A stretch of 64,000 bases of DNA, taken from Gracilaria gracilis (taxonomy: Eukaryota > Rhodophyta > Florideophyceae > Gracilariales > Gracilariaceae). The translations under genes and the position numbers were made by a program. This document shows, piece after piece, positions 46,303 to 57,312 of this stretch; the stretch's first letter is position 1; each line of letters opens with the position of its first letter. The DNA lies in NCBI GenBank assembly GCA_030374805.1, contig JARGSG010000039.1, positions 62,001 to 126,000 of the forward strand, read 5' to 3'. The notes under the pieces are model-generated. The model was not told the DNA's origin and searched no databases. It saw nothing but the letters and a program-made list of their open reading frames with translations.

Positions 46303-46819
46303 TACACATATTATAGTATACAAAAGATTGTCAACCGCCGGTTTGAGTACAAAAAGAAGGATTTAAGTTTCCCAACAAAAGAAAGTTAAATTACTAATAG
46401 CTTTCTAATATTTTAATTTGCGTCATTAAACTTGCTAGATGTAATTTAACTTAAGAAAAAACAACTTTTTTACCAAATGTCACTCTTTTCCGTCTGCTTT
46501 TCATGCGGGCTATGTATAAGTTCTGAAGTTAGTTCAAAACTAGAAGTAGTCGAGCTCCAAATAAAGTTTTACAATGAACTCAGGCGAGGTTTGAACTTGG
46601 TCTTAATTAGCTCTAAAATGGTCTAAAACCGCTGAGCTACGGTCTCGAGTGGCCAAGAAGGTTTCTTTCTACTTGAGCTACAGCTAGGTTGAGTGTGATT
46701 TTCTTTTCAAATTTTAACTTTGAAAATGCCGTCTGCCATTTTGAAAATGCAAGTTTTTCATTTTTTCGACCTCAGACGGGTTGACTTCATATGAGGTCAA
46801 AACTCCGGTCGAAAAGAAA
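46303..46819. other. piggyBac-2 3' noncoding region
   Basis: Homologous in reverse to 7571-8100 of piggyBac-1. It ends in the terminal palindrome and CTAG. No gene seen. Confidence 0.6.
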
Positions 46820-47011
46820 CTAGATGGCCTTGAAAGTGATGAAACAGGCAAGGAAAGGCAGCTCATAGGCTATGCACCAGGTCGAGGAGCATCGTGAGAG
46901 ACACATAATGTTGCAATGGCTGATCTTAGATATGGCTACTCAGGAGTTGACACACTGCCAGTGAACTTCATATATTATATTCATAAAACAAAAGTATTGG
47001 AACCAATTTTA

Positions 47012-47289
47012 ATCCGGCTAGTAGAAAAATGATTCTTGAATAGTGTTGATAGATATCAGCTCTCTAATTTCGACGGGTTTTTTGTTTTTTTGATACATCT
47101 ACGAAGATATATAAACTCACTGTCAAAGTTGCCGCAGCAACTTTGACTTTATTAGCACCACCATTAGCGCACGTTTGTATTGTTTTATCCCATTCGTAGA
47201 CTCTTTCACGCTAAGGGAGATTACCCATATTAGAAAGAATTCGTGTCGGTATAAAAATATTGCTTGGAAAATGATTTTCTTTCGAGCTC
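47012..47289. other. copia-2 leader region beyond Harb-2
   Basis: Short stretch between Harb-2 and the LTR remnant. It should hold the start of copia-2 gag and the primer-binding site, neither of which I can identify. An inverted repeat AAAGTTGCCGCAGCAACTTT is present at about 47137-47156. Confidence 0.4.
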
Positions 47290-47550
47290 ATAACTTTGGC
47301 TGTAGCATCCGACATCGTGTCGATACTTATAGATACGCAGTGTCGGAAGGATGGTTGGCAAACAATTTCAAATGGAACAGAAGTCTATTAGAAGCTTTCT
47401 CTTAAGAGCTTCTAGGAAAATAAATGTGCCTTTATATAGAGATACTTAGTGACTCTTCGGGTAACGATGAAGTATAAATATGTGTTCAACTGAGCAGTAT
47501 TTTGTACGTCAAAGAGCTGAATATGTACGTGTTTTGTACGCATCTAACCA
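47290..47550 (-). repeat. copia-2 5' LTR remnant
   Basis: Diverged copy of 35395-35659 in the same orientation. On the minus strand it starts TGGTTAGATGCGTAC and carries a TATATAAA box. Its position beyond Harb-2 fits the 5' LTR of the minus-strand copia-2. The inner border is not resolved. Confidence 0.65.
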
Positions 47551-48004
47551 CTATGTCACTATTTGACCGGAAACCGTAGCAGTGAATTGTTTTTGCGAAT
47601 AAATGTAATTGAAGGTGAAACTTTGCATATTTATTTTTTTCATACCTTTGTAATAAATAGCGATTATATAAGAGCTAGTAAATATATTGGGCTAAGAGAA
47701 AATAAAGTAGCAAATAAGCGTATCATGTCTTCAGAAAGTGTCAAAACTAGTATAAAGAAAAATACGATTTTTAACAATAAGTTGGTTTGCTGAAAATAGA
47801 GAGGTATGTAGCATTATATCAATTTTTTGGGTTTATTTCTCTTGATTTAGAAATACGTTGTTTAACCTCTTTTTTTTAGCAAATCTACGAGAAAGTGTTA
47901 TAGACATGCGCAAAAAGCTGTGCTTTTCTGAGAAGAAGAATAGGGGTTTTTAACCAGGAACAAGAGGCTTCTCTCAGAGGCTCTCTATTCACGTCAGGAA
48001 CCAA
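47551..48004. other. Unassigned AT-rich DNA
   Basis: About 450 bp between copia-2 and the YR retroelement. The plus-strand frame 47563-47793 is AT-rich and has no recognised motif. Confidence 0.4.
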
Positions 48005-48049
48005 CAGTGCGCAGGTGATGCCGCGCTTGACCCTTGTGTTCCTTTCAAA

Positions 48050-49983
48050 ATGAGTGAGGCGGTCTCTTCATCCCTCTCACCTGCAGCCGAAGCGATGCAG
48101 CGCGCATACAACACAGATCCTCTCTCAACCTGTCTGTTTTTCCGGGAATACCCACAGTTCATCTTCCAATCTCCCAAACCTGGTCAAGACCAAATTGCCA
48201 CCTCTACTTTGAATACGCTAAGCCAAGCTCCTTTTGCTTCTGGTGTTCCAAATTGTGATTTCATTGTCCCAGCGGAACATTTTTTTCGAAGAAAACCCAC
48301 TAATCGCCGCCACTATCTGTTTATCTACGCAACAGAAGTACATATTGGCCTTGTCAAGCTTTTTGGATTCTCGTGCAGCACAAGGAAAAGTTGTATTATC
48401 CTTAGAGCAAGTCTACCAGTGGGGTATTTTTTACACCGCAAAAGGCCGAAATACACAGCCAATTTGTAAAAACTGGGATGGCAACTCTACTGGTTTCGGT
48501 TATTTACCGGATTCCAAACGTACAAGTATGACCTTCCTACTCCAAGCTCCCGACCGGCGCCGATTCTCAAACTGGCTCTGGCATTTACGGTCACGTGCTT
48601 TGTACTCATCTTCCTTCCATAGTACACATTTGTTTCTTGTTCTCATGGATGTCTCGAGAGTTGCAAAGCGACGGAGACAGCTAAACCTGCTCTTAGCAAA
48701 GGTTGTACAAACACGGACTGTCGTTCGTGCTGCTGCAGCTACAAATTCAAACCACTACATATCGCAGAAGAAATTTCCAAGCATTACATGGCAAGGACGT
48801 CAACGTGGAGCGAGAAACATTAGACGCGGAAGCAGTACATGGATAACTGACTATCTAGGATCAAACCCGGTTTCCTGACACGCTGGTGAGCGCATAGGTT
48901 TTGGCGCGATAGACGTGGGATGGGGCGCGGGTTTGGCGCCAATCATGGCCAGATTTTACACGGACGCATTTCATTGGGCACTTCATTGTTGAATTGCAAT
49001 GAAAAATGAGCGTTGGCGGTGTATTTTTCGGTGTATAATGGGTCACAGATACACATGGAAATACACCATCAACTCCGTTTTACACCGCCAAAATAATTTT
49101 TACAACGCCAGTAGGGTGTCACAGCGGGCTAAAATTTGGAAATTAGGTGATTTGCACCGCTGGTAGACTTGCTCTTAGACCAACGTTTTGCTCTGTATAT
49201 TCAAGATCAGTATTTGAAAAACTCAAGACCGGGTAGGAGGCAGGAGATGTCCAACCTAATTTGCATGCTTCTGCTAGAACTCCCTATGCTTAAAACGGAA
49301 CTTGGACTGGCGCGAGAGTGCATCAGTGGGTGGAAGCATCTTTAACCCTTCTCATCTCCCCCACCACTGACGAAAGATATGGTGCTTGCCTTTGCATGGC
49401 ATCTGATTTCAACAAGAAAAACAGAAGCCGCCTCTGTGCTTTTGTTGTCCTACGCCGGCTTGCTCAGAGCCTCCGAAGCTTTAAAGTTGGATTGGTCTCA
49501 AGTAGCGCTACCTGGAGATATACGAATCTCCTTGTATGGATCACATGTAGCTGGCGTAAACATTTTTGACAGCAAAACGTCTCGCAGTACTGGACAATTT
49601 CAGTTCGTCCCTATATTTGATGAAGATATAGTCAAACTGCTCATTCAGTATAAGTCAGCAAACAGTAATCAACAACTATTCGCTCAACAATTAGGTTACG
49701 CATCATATCAGGCGTGTGTTAAATCAGCTGCTTCGAACTACAAGATAGGGAACGCAAAGTTCACCACACACTCCGCCCGAATTGGAAAGGCTACTGAAAA
49801 CTACCCCAAAGGGGTCCCTGTTTCTCAGATCGCAATCAATAGCCGTTAAAAATCACTGAATTCTTTACGGTACTACTTGGGCGACGGTAAATCCTGGTTA
49901 TTGAACCTTTCAATTCCTTCTGAGGAGCAGCACAGAATCCGTGCGGACGCCAACCGTTTGAAGACTTTCCTTCAACGTTCATG
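48050..49983 (+). pseudogene. Tyrosine recombinase of the YR element, split by a MITE
   Basis: ATG at 48050 opens a frame to about 48230; the protein then continues in the frame giving STQQKYILALSSFLDSRAAQGKVVLSL, a core-binding (SAM-like) region. The MITE (48405-49174) follows, and removing it with one TTA rejoins the frame as KVVLSL-DQRFALYIQD. The catalytic part shows the first Arg in SYAGLLRASEAL (about 49455), His-x-x-Arg in THSARIGKA (about 49765) and a Tyr-containing KSLNSLRYYLGDG (about 49870) after a TAA stop at 49847-49849. These are signature residues of the YR family. Also one stop near 49343 and one frameshift. Confidence 0.82.
48405..49174. mobile_element. Tourist-like MITE (770 bp) with TTA duplication
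   Basis: The left end GAGCAAGTCTACCAGTGG and the right end read inward GAGCAAGTCTACCAGCGG are inverted repeats, with TTA on both sides (48402-48404 and 49175-49177), as in PIF/Harbinger-derived MITEs. Internal ORFs have no recognised domain. Internal ACACCGCCAAAAT/GGCGGTGTA words add inverted structure. Excising it restores the recombinase frame exactly. Confidence 0.88.
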
Positions 49984-50316
49984 AATCTCGACATGGCTCG
50001 GGTCAAACCACTGGATTTACAACGTTCAGGGCTAATAATTCTTCTCATGACCGTTAATGGTTTGAACCAGGTGCCATGGAATGCCTCTATTGAAGGGTAA
50101 GGAATCTCTAAGAATCCAGCATCCTCGATCACCCTCAACTGTTTTGCTGTGTTTGGTGAGACGTTTCACTGCTTTCCCTTGAGACAAATCTCATAACAAG
50201 CCGGTCAACCCATGTCGCTGCCACGGGATTACCGTTGCAGTTAAGCCGGTCCATCGCAACCCAGCGCAACGCAACCAGGTCCATCCCAACTGCATTCATC
50301 CGAACCACTCACGCCC

Positions 50317-51672
50317 ATGGTAATTCAACCAGCGACTCTGGCACCGACTCCTATTATGGAGCCCGACCCAAACGCACTTTCACAGTCCGCCCCCGTCACG
50401 TTCGGAAACTTGAGGACGAAAAGCCCACTGTACTTTTTGTCCCAAGTGAATGTGTCTCAACTTTTCGCTGTTACGCAGTCTGCGCCACCTCACATTCGTA
50501 CAAGTTTGGATCCCTTTCCTTCGAAAGACCAGCTCCTGGCTGAAATTTTCCACTTGAGAGAGCTCGAATGAGCATAGGCGTCCACACCCTCGGACCACCA
50601 CGCACACAACTTGGAGAAACTTATGAAAATGACAGCACCAGAAGTGCTCAACATGGCCGAGTAAAGCCCCCAGGAGCTCACCAGTCTTATGAAATCCGCC
50701 CTCGAGGCGGACTTAACATTGTCTCCACGATCTATACCAGAAAGAAACCCCTTCCAAGCAGCCTCCATCGCCATATCTTGGCTCTTCAACGCGTACCGCC
50801 AGATCAACCCTCTTCAGCCTGCAACTCCTACTTTGCGAACTTCTGCAGCCCGAGCTCCAGCACCGCTCTCCACACTTCTTACCTTGCAACCCCCTGGAAA
50901 CCTGGCCGAATCACCACAGAACACCTCGGAAAGTTCTGACGAAGAGGACGATATCCAGCCAAAGAAAAGAAGGAAGCAAGTCATTGTGCCGAAAACCTTT
51001 TCCTTTGGAATCACTAACTCACACCAAAGTACGCTCATGCACAATCCGGGAAAAGGCATAACCTCCACCAGCCTGACGGTGGAGGAACTCATGGGCCCAG
51101 CTGTCCTATCTCTCCTGATCTCCTCCGGAACCGACATTCCCACTTTCCTCCAACAGCATTTCCAGCACTGGAAGAGCTCGAGAACAGGACAACCACTGGC
51201 CTCCGAGATGGAAGCAATCAATCTTGGAAGGATGATTCATCTCGAGTTTCTCACACACGATTCCCCGAAGCAGGCCTTGGAAAAAGACCATCTCTGGAGG
51301 TCGCTCTTCGACGAATTTACGCCATATTGCACGTAGAAGAAGCCGTATCGACAGGAGTCCATCAGGACAGAAGAGACGTCTGGGAGGAAGTCATTCACAC
51401 TCTGAAGACAGTTCCGAAAGGTACCGTAAGGGTTCACGATCTCGAAGAGACACGAAGATCTCACTCCAAAAGAAACGTCTCGTGCCAATCAAAGCCATTC
51501 AGGAGTCAAGAACGAAGAATCGGGAGCATCGATTCGTTCGACACGAAAAAGGAAGCGATCAGTCCAGCAAAGTCAGAAATCCCCAGTCGGGAATCTAAGT
51601 TCACCAACCTATCACAGAGTTTCCCCAGTGCCACACATATGATCCCCTTCAGAATCATCTTCCCGCATCAAC
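50317..51672 (+). pseudogene. Gag-like ORF of the YR element
   Basis: The frame starting about 50317 runs with a few stops to 51336. It is Pro/Ser-rich, with an acidic ESSDEEDD stretch followed by a KKRRKQ basic cluster (about 50930-50985), then a helical region ending in HLEFLTHDSPKQALEKDHLWRSLF. After 51336 the linker to RT is in another frame. Assigned as gag from position only; no zinc knuckle is seen. Confidence 0.6.
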
Positions 51673-53775
51673 TTGGCGCTCGACGCTATATCGCAACTTT
51701 ACCACGGGCCAGAAGGTCCGACTTCCACAGAGCGCTCACAACAAGCCGTTACTTTAATTCAGCACTCGGCTCAGGTGATCGTTTCGAAAACTCTTCTTTC
51801 TTGCGACAAGAGCAACGATCATCCAAAAGGAGACCTTCATAACATCTTGGGTTCCTTTTTTGACATCGCACGGACTCAAGCTTGCAAAGTCGATCTGCAC
51901 GCTGTTTTCCAAGACCCCGCTACCGCCTTCTCTCGAGGTGTTTTCCAACGAATCGAGCCCGAGAGAATCGCCCTGCCACCAGGGCAAAAACCACCAAGTC
52001 CGGCCAATGCAGCACATTGGATCTCAGGGCTTCCACCTGAAGCACATTCCCTGTTTGCACCTGAGCACGAGTCCTCATTTCAGGAAATGCCGTACAATGC
52101 GCTCTATGCCTTTCCGAACTCTGGGAAACTGCGCGCAAGAATGCCGAAGCGAATCACCCCCGGCACACCCAGAAAGTACCTTAAAGTCCTCGGGAGGCTC
52201 CACATCGCGGGAATGCTCACATATTCAGTCGTCACCAAAGAGAAAGAGCGTTACACTAAGCTCGCAGACATCATCCAACTCACGCTGTTTTCCGTTTCGA
52301 AGTCAACTGAGGAAGAAAGACTCATCTCATGGCCTAGAATTCAGAACGAGCTTCTTCCTGGCCCACCGTACACCTCCCTCCCGGATCCAAGTCTATTTGG
52401 GGCTATTAGCGCCAATAACGTGTTATCTTCAATTTACTTCGATGTTCAAAACATGTTCCACAATATCACACTCCCCTTATCACTCTCTAAGCTCTTTCTC
52501 TTAGCCAAAGTTCAGCTCAAAAAGCTTTCACCTCAACTCGCCGCATGCCTCGTCGATCAACTAGGCCTAAATCCTAGCTTCAACGTGACACTTCGCCCTT
52601 GTCAAGCAAGCATTCCAATGGGTTTTAAGTGGTCCGTCTACATCAGCTACACATTCTCGAAGTGCCTTCTGCATGAATCGTTCCATATATTTCGTCAGTC
52701 CCGTCTTGTACCATCGGAACACCTTTCTTTGACGCCCTTTTTGAGAGAAAACGTTCCGTTTCACTTATCGCCAGATAGTGCTCTCCTTCTGCAAATTATT
52801 GATGACATCGCTGTGGTTGTGCAAGACTGTCCAAAGAAGGTCCTCATATGTATACACCGAATCATGCGAGAGGTAATTTTATCTGCTCGACTGCCAATCA
52901 AGGAACCTAAGTCATGTCCCCTTCACTCTATTGTCACGGGGAAGCTTTCGTTCATGGGATGTACTTGAAACTTTGAAAACGACGAGATCAGACCGGAACA
53001 AAAGAATAGTGATAAGATCTATCTTCACATTGCTGCAATACTCTCATCTTCAACAGTGTCCAAAGCTGATTGGCAGTCAATTCTCGGGCGACTCATCTGG
53101 CCTTCTCTCCTTAACAGAGGACCTATTTCATGTCTCAATTCCGTATTCATTCCCTGCCGCGATCAAGGACCTACAACTATACATCTTACCGGAAGCCTAA
53201 GAAAGGAAATCTTTCTCTTGACAACGTTACTCTCTATGGCAGTTGTGCAACCAGGGCTACCCGTGTCGACATTTGCAATGACATTTGACGCTTCAATGAC
53301 AGCTGGTGCGGTTCTATACGCACAGGTCTCTCAATCTGTCAACAACAGTCTTTGGTGCTTTGCACAGAAGCTCAAACATTCGCACCCTCAAGAATTAAGC
53401 AGCAATGACCTTAAATTTGTTGAGACTCTATACAAAAGCATTCGCTGGAAAACAGCTTTTGTACCCCACTGGCGTCACGAAGAGCACATAAACGGTCTCG
53501 AAGCTTCTAATGTAGTTTTATCGCTGAATTGGTTAGTACGAAAGGAGATTCAAAACGCACGCGTGGTGCTTTTCATCCACTCAATGGTAACTCTTGGGCC
53601 TTTGACCAAAGGAAGGTCCCCTTCTGTACCAATCCTTCTCAGATGCAGATGGTTTGCTGCCTTGGCTACAACACTTAAAATTCGCGCGGCGTTCTTGCAC
53701 ATCAATTTTGAACTTAATAAGGCAGACGGGGCATCTCGCGACGAACATCTTTCGAAACACTTTAACGCACTCTAG
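51673..53775 (+). pseudogene. RT and RNase H of the YR element
   Basis: RT frame 51673-52968: YFDVQNMFHNITLP with the first catalytic Asp (about 52438), QASIPMGFKWSVYISY (template-grip block, about 52600) and LLLQIIDDIAVVV with the Asp pair (about 52790-52810). A frameshift near 52.97-53.05 kb leads to the RNase H frame 53056-53775 with MTFDASMTAGAV, INGLEASNVVLSLNWL and FELNKADGASR. The Asp of the third motif appears as His (VLFIHSMVTLG). Block order and motif style are those of DIRS-type elements. Confidence 0.85.
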
Positions 53776-53818
53776 TGCAGATCAACGTCAACTATAAGTC
53801 TACTTGTCGCTTTTGCGG

Positions 53819-53966
53819 TGGGATACAGCACGATCTTTTGGATCTACTTGTGAGCGGAAGGTTCTGCCTCCCAATCAGTGTTTGCGGTGTTTACTGCATC
53901 ACCATCCCCACGCCAACACCAAAAAGATCTTAACGAGGAATACATGGACAATAATGGGTTTTCAAG
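53819..53966 (+). repeat. Split direct repeat B1
   Basis: About 150 bp nearly identical to 54150-54302 (TTTTGGATCTACTTGTGAGC against TTTTGGATCTACCTGCGAGC). It follows directly after the RNase H stop. Confidence 0.85.
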
Positions 53967-54149
53967 GAAACGAAGAAGTTGATTTATTTGAAGGTTTTGC
54001 CGCCGTGATCACATAGACCGTTTTGAGCGCTTGCGCCGGGGGAAAGCGCCGGTCCAACATTCGGACACGATCTTCATAGAGCGTCAGCGAAGATCAGTGC
54101 GATTGACCCTTGTGTTCGTTTCAAAACCCACCCACCCAACCCGGGTACA

Positions 54150-54302
54150 GCACGGGGTACAGCACGGTCTTTTGGATCTACCTGCGAGCGGAAGGTTCTG
54201 CCTCCCAATCAGTGTTTTTGCGGTGTTTACTGCATCACCATCCCCACTCCAACACAATAAAGATCTTAGCGAGGAATACATGAACAATAACAGGTTTTTT
54301 TC
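54150..54302 (+). repeat. Split direct repeat B2, right end of the YR element
   Basis: Second copy of B1, preceded by A2 (54079-54125) and by a short tandem TACAGCACGGGGTACAGCAC. The right border of the element is placed where similarity with B1 stops. Confidence 0.8.
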
Positions 54303-54555
54303 GGTCATATTCGTTGGGTACTGTTTTACTTTGGAACAATTCGGTGGGAAAGTTTTTCATCGTTGGTAGATTAAGAAAATCTAAATAATTTGATTTTTCC
54401 TGAAGCTCTAGACTAATCATTCATTCATTTGTAATTGTGAAATCCAATCCCGAAGATTAAGAAATGTGTAAGCATTGAATTCTTGACTGTAAGGACCATT
54501 TAACGTCTACCAAGACAAAAGAGTCAAGCGAGCCGCTTGGGAAAAGAAAGCAGGT
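54303..54555. other. Short unassigned AT-rich spacer
   Basis: About 250 bp between the YR element and piggyBac-3; nothing recognised. Confidence 0.4.
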
Positions 54556-54784
54556 CTAGTGTCTACACGACAACTGTACTCATATGAGTCCAAGTGTACT
54601 CATATGAGTACAAGTTTCCCCCCCCATTTTAGTGCAAAAGTTATTCCAATATTTCAAAGCTTTTCCAATTGTATTTGTAAAAATTGTCTCTTCTCTCCGT
54701 TCCAACCAAAAGTTCTGTGTCTTCCACGGAGGAATTCCAATACTGCGGGAACTTCCTCACTAACAAAATCAGAACCCAACAAGA

Positions 54785-56769
54785 ATGCCAAAACCGTCAG
54801 ATCCTCGACTGACTGTCGGTAACATTGTCAACACTCGTGCCAGCCTTGTAACCTCCGAAGCTGACTGCAAACGTTTGTTTGGTTCTCTATAGAAGGCAAA
54901 ACGACTGACCGGAACAGTTGTAAGCGTTCAAGTGTCGAAAGAGACTGGCAGACGTCAAACATCTGTTGAAGTGGACTGGAAATTTAAAATCGTGTTAAAA
55001 GATGTATGACCAAACTCGTCCGCGTGAAAGCAGGAGAACCCATTCTGCAAGAGTCAGATAATGTGGCTCAGGAAACTGGCGAAACAATAACATTAAGCCC
55101 AACAACTGTCACGGAGTCACAGACAGAAATCGTTCCCGCCAATACCGACAATGCCACCACAGAAGTACAAGGGGTGGCCACCATGGCGCATGATCGTATT
55201 TGGACCAATCAAGAGGTTGTGTTACCTCTCAACGGTTCCACGGCGCATCGCAAATGGAAGGTGATTGGCCCAATTGAAGATGTGATTCTTCAGAATCAGA
55301 CCCACTATCATATGCGCCCGAATGATTTCTTTATGTGGATGTTTCCCAAAGATCATCTAGACCCTATAGTCCTTCTGGCAAACAAGAAGCTGGAGCCTCT
55401 GCATCACGCAGTTACAACCGGCGGGGAGATATTGAAGTTCTTTGGGCTACTAATATTGATGTCACGGTTTGAATTTACGGATCGCAGGTCTCTTTGGTCT
55501 AGGCAATCAGCTTCAAAATATATTCCTCTACCCTAGTTTGGGAAGGTAATGTCTCGGAAAAGATTTGAGGTACTTACGTCTTGTGTCACTTTCAGCCAGT
55601 ACACCGTGATGGACAGTTGCGGCAGTCGTTGGTCACATGTAAGTGAATTTGTGCAGGCCATTAACTAACATCGACAAGCACATGTCGTTCCTGCTCATAC
55701 TCTGTGCGTAGATGAAAGCATGTCTCGTTGGTATGGGCTCGGCGGCGATTGGATTCAAAAAGAATTACCTCATTACGTGGCAATTGATCGTAAGCCCGAG
55801 AATGGATGTGAAATCAAAACTGTTTGCTGCGGTTTGAGTGGAATTCTTCTTGGATTAGAACTTGTTCTCTCATCGGAAGAAACCTTACAGAGGAGATATG
55901 GACAAAACCATTCTCATGGTACGGCAATTGTGTAACGTTTAACAGAACCATGGTTTAATTTTAATCGACTTGTATGCCCTGACTCTGCATTTGCGTCAGT
56001 TACAACGGCGACTACATTATTTCATCGCGGATTACGTTTTACTGGTGTGATTAAGACGGAAAACAAGCAGTATCCCATGGCGTACTTTTCACAACAAGAA
56101 CTTTCAAGGAGAGGAGATCAGGTGGTATTGGTAAGCAATGGGCATCCTGACAGCCCGTCTCTGATGGCTATTCTATGGATGGACAGAGAACGACGTTATT
56201 TCGTAAGTACATCCGGTACAACTCTTCCTGCCGAACCAATCGTAAGGTCGAGATGGAGGTCCCTCCGAAATGATGCGCAGTTTGTGACATTGACAATTCT
56301 TATTCCAAAGGTTTTTGAAACGTATTATCAAACGTGTCAACAGATTGACAGGCACAATAGAGGCCGCCAAGATGATTGGAATCTGGAAAAGAAATTTCAA
56401 GTGAAGGACTGGGCTCTGAGGCTCAATACGAGTCTTTTATCTGTATGTATTGTTGATTTTTGGCTGTTATACAAAGCAAGCATAAGAGTAAGGGACTGTC
56501 TTACACAAAAAAACTTCTATGAAAAGCTTGCAGATCAATTGAGTGAAAATTATTTTGATTCCATTAGTCGTCAACAAACTTTTGATGCACCTGAAGAGAT
56601 ATCAATTGTTGCACTAACCCCTGGAACTGGTATAAATTTGGTTGTGACCAATAAGAAGAGAAAACAGAAGAATGGAGCTGTGTTTACAGCCATTCACCAA
56701 GCTCGATGCAAAATAGCCAGACTGAGAAAAGGCCGAGTTTCTTTGTTCAAAATGTTTAGAAGATGGTAA
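54785..56769 (+). pseudogene. piggyBac-3 transposase, least damaged copy
   Basis: ATG at 54785. The N terminus has a stop near 54892 and a frame change near 55003, after which one frame runs to 56769 with only three stops (55534-55536, about 55666-55668, 55933-55935). Signatures: WKVIGPIEDV, CVDESMSRWYGLGGDW (first catalytic Asp, about 55710), IDRKPENGCEIKTVCCG, CPDSAFASV (about 55980), ILWMDRERRYFVST (about 56170) and QQIDRHNRGRQDDWNLEKK (about 56340). The C-terminal Cys-rich tail is largely lost. Typical piggyBac (DDE_Tnp_1_7) layout. Confidence 0.9.
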
Positions 56770-57312
56770 GAAAGTTTGGATATGGCAGGGTCAAACGGGA
56801 CGTGACTGTTTTTAGAAACACTTGCAAACCATACACACTAAAAAGTTTTCAAGCATGTAGTAGTAATCTATGCAGCTCATTCTGACAGATTTTGTCAGTT
56901 TTTAAAAATAAATGCAAAAATTGGTTTTTAACTAAAGCCGCCTACGATTCTTATTTGCGTCAGCTAACGTGCTAAACTAGTTAACTCTCTATTGCGTAGT
57001 ATCCATTGTATGAAATATTACCGTATTCTTTCTCATGTTTTAGTGGATGCATTAAAGCTTACTAAGATAGAAAATTTTTCAGAATCGTCGACCTTCTTTG
57101 AAAAAGTTTTTGGCTTCTTGTTAAGTGCAGCGAGTTGAAGTCACGATTTTTTCTACATTTCACATGTGGCCAGAGAGTCACAAAGGTGTTATAGTTGCTG
57201 GCTAGACTCCATTACATTTGTAGATGATCTGAATCATTAGTATGATTAAATTTATTTACTACAAAACAGTCATATTACACGTACTCGTATGAGTACGAGG
57301 GCGTATTCATAT
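56770..57312. other. piggyBac-3 3' noncoding region
   Basis: AT-rich noncoding DNA from the transposase stop to the nested element, including the terminal palindrome region at 57275-57300. No gene seen. Confidence 0.6.

Larger units (their letters stand above)
44075..46823 (+). mobile_element. piggyBac-2, piggyBac-type transposon (2749 bp)
   Basis: CTAG at 44075-44078 and 46820-46823 bound the element. Inward termini are CTAGTGTCTATTCGACATTG (left) and CTAGTTTCTTTTCGACCGGA (right, reversed), followed by palindromes AACTCATATGAGG and CTTCATATGAGG. It is inserted in Harb-2 just upstream of the Myb-like gene. At the matching place Harb-1 (about 28995) has a single uninterrupted TAG-containing stretch. 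Confidence 0.87.
40351..47008 (+). mobile_element. Harb-2, PIF/Harbinger-type transposon containing piggyBac-2
   Basis: The left terminus GGCCCGTTCCAATAC (40351-40365) and right terminus GTATTGGAACCAATT (46994-47008) are imperfect inverted repeats, with TTA on both sides (40348-40350 and 47009-47011), the duplication typical of PIF/Harbinger. Without piggyBac-2 the length is about 3.9 kb. It carries the same two genes as Harb-1, the transposase on the plus strand and the Myb-like protein on the minus strand, converging. It is inserted in copia-2 near its gag. Confidence 0.88.
35395..47550 (-). mobile_element. copia-2, Ty1/copia-like element split by solo LTR B and Harb-2
   Basis: Minus-strand gag, integrase, RT and RNase H lie between two diverged copies of one repeat (35395-35659 and about 47290-47550) in the same orientation, read as 3' and 5' LTR remnants. 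Harb-2 (40351-47008) and solo LTR B (38580-39127) are inserted in it. The two LTR remnants differ greatly, so this is among the oldest layers. Confidence 0.72.
48005..54302 (+). mobile_element. Tyrosine-recombinase retrotransposon with split direct repeats
   Basis: Contains a tyrosine recombinase, gag, RT and RNase H on the plus strand and no LTRs or DDE integrase. Repeats have the split direct layout A1 - genes - B1 - A2 - B2 known from PAT/Ngaro-type members of the DIRS order: A1 about 48005-48052, B1 about 53819-53966, A2 about 54079-54125, B2 about 54150-54302. A copies share TTGACCCTTGTGTTC and TTTCAAAA; B copies share GAGCGGAAGGTTCTGCCTCC over about 150 bp. The recombinase precedes gag and RT here, whereas in PAT and Ngaro it is last. 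Confidence 0.78.

Noticed and set aside
54140..54302. B2 repeat as a tandem host satellite
   Set aside because: Only two copies, placed exactly as B1 and B2 around A2, fitting the split repeats of a YR element.
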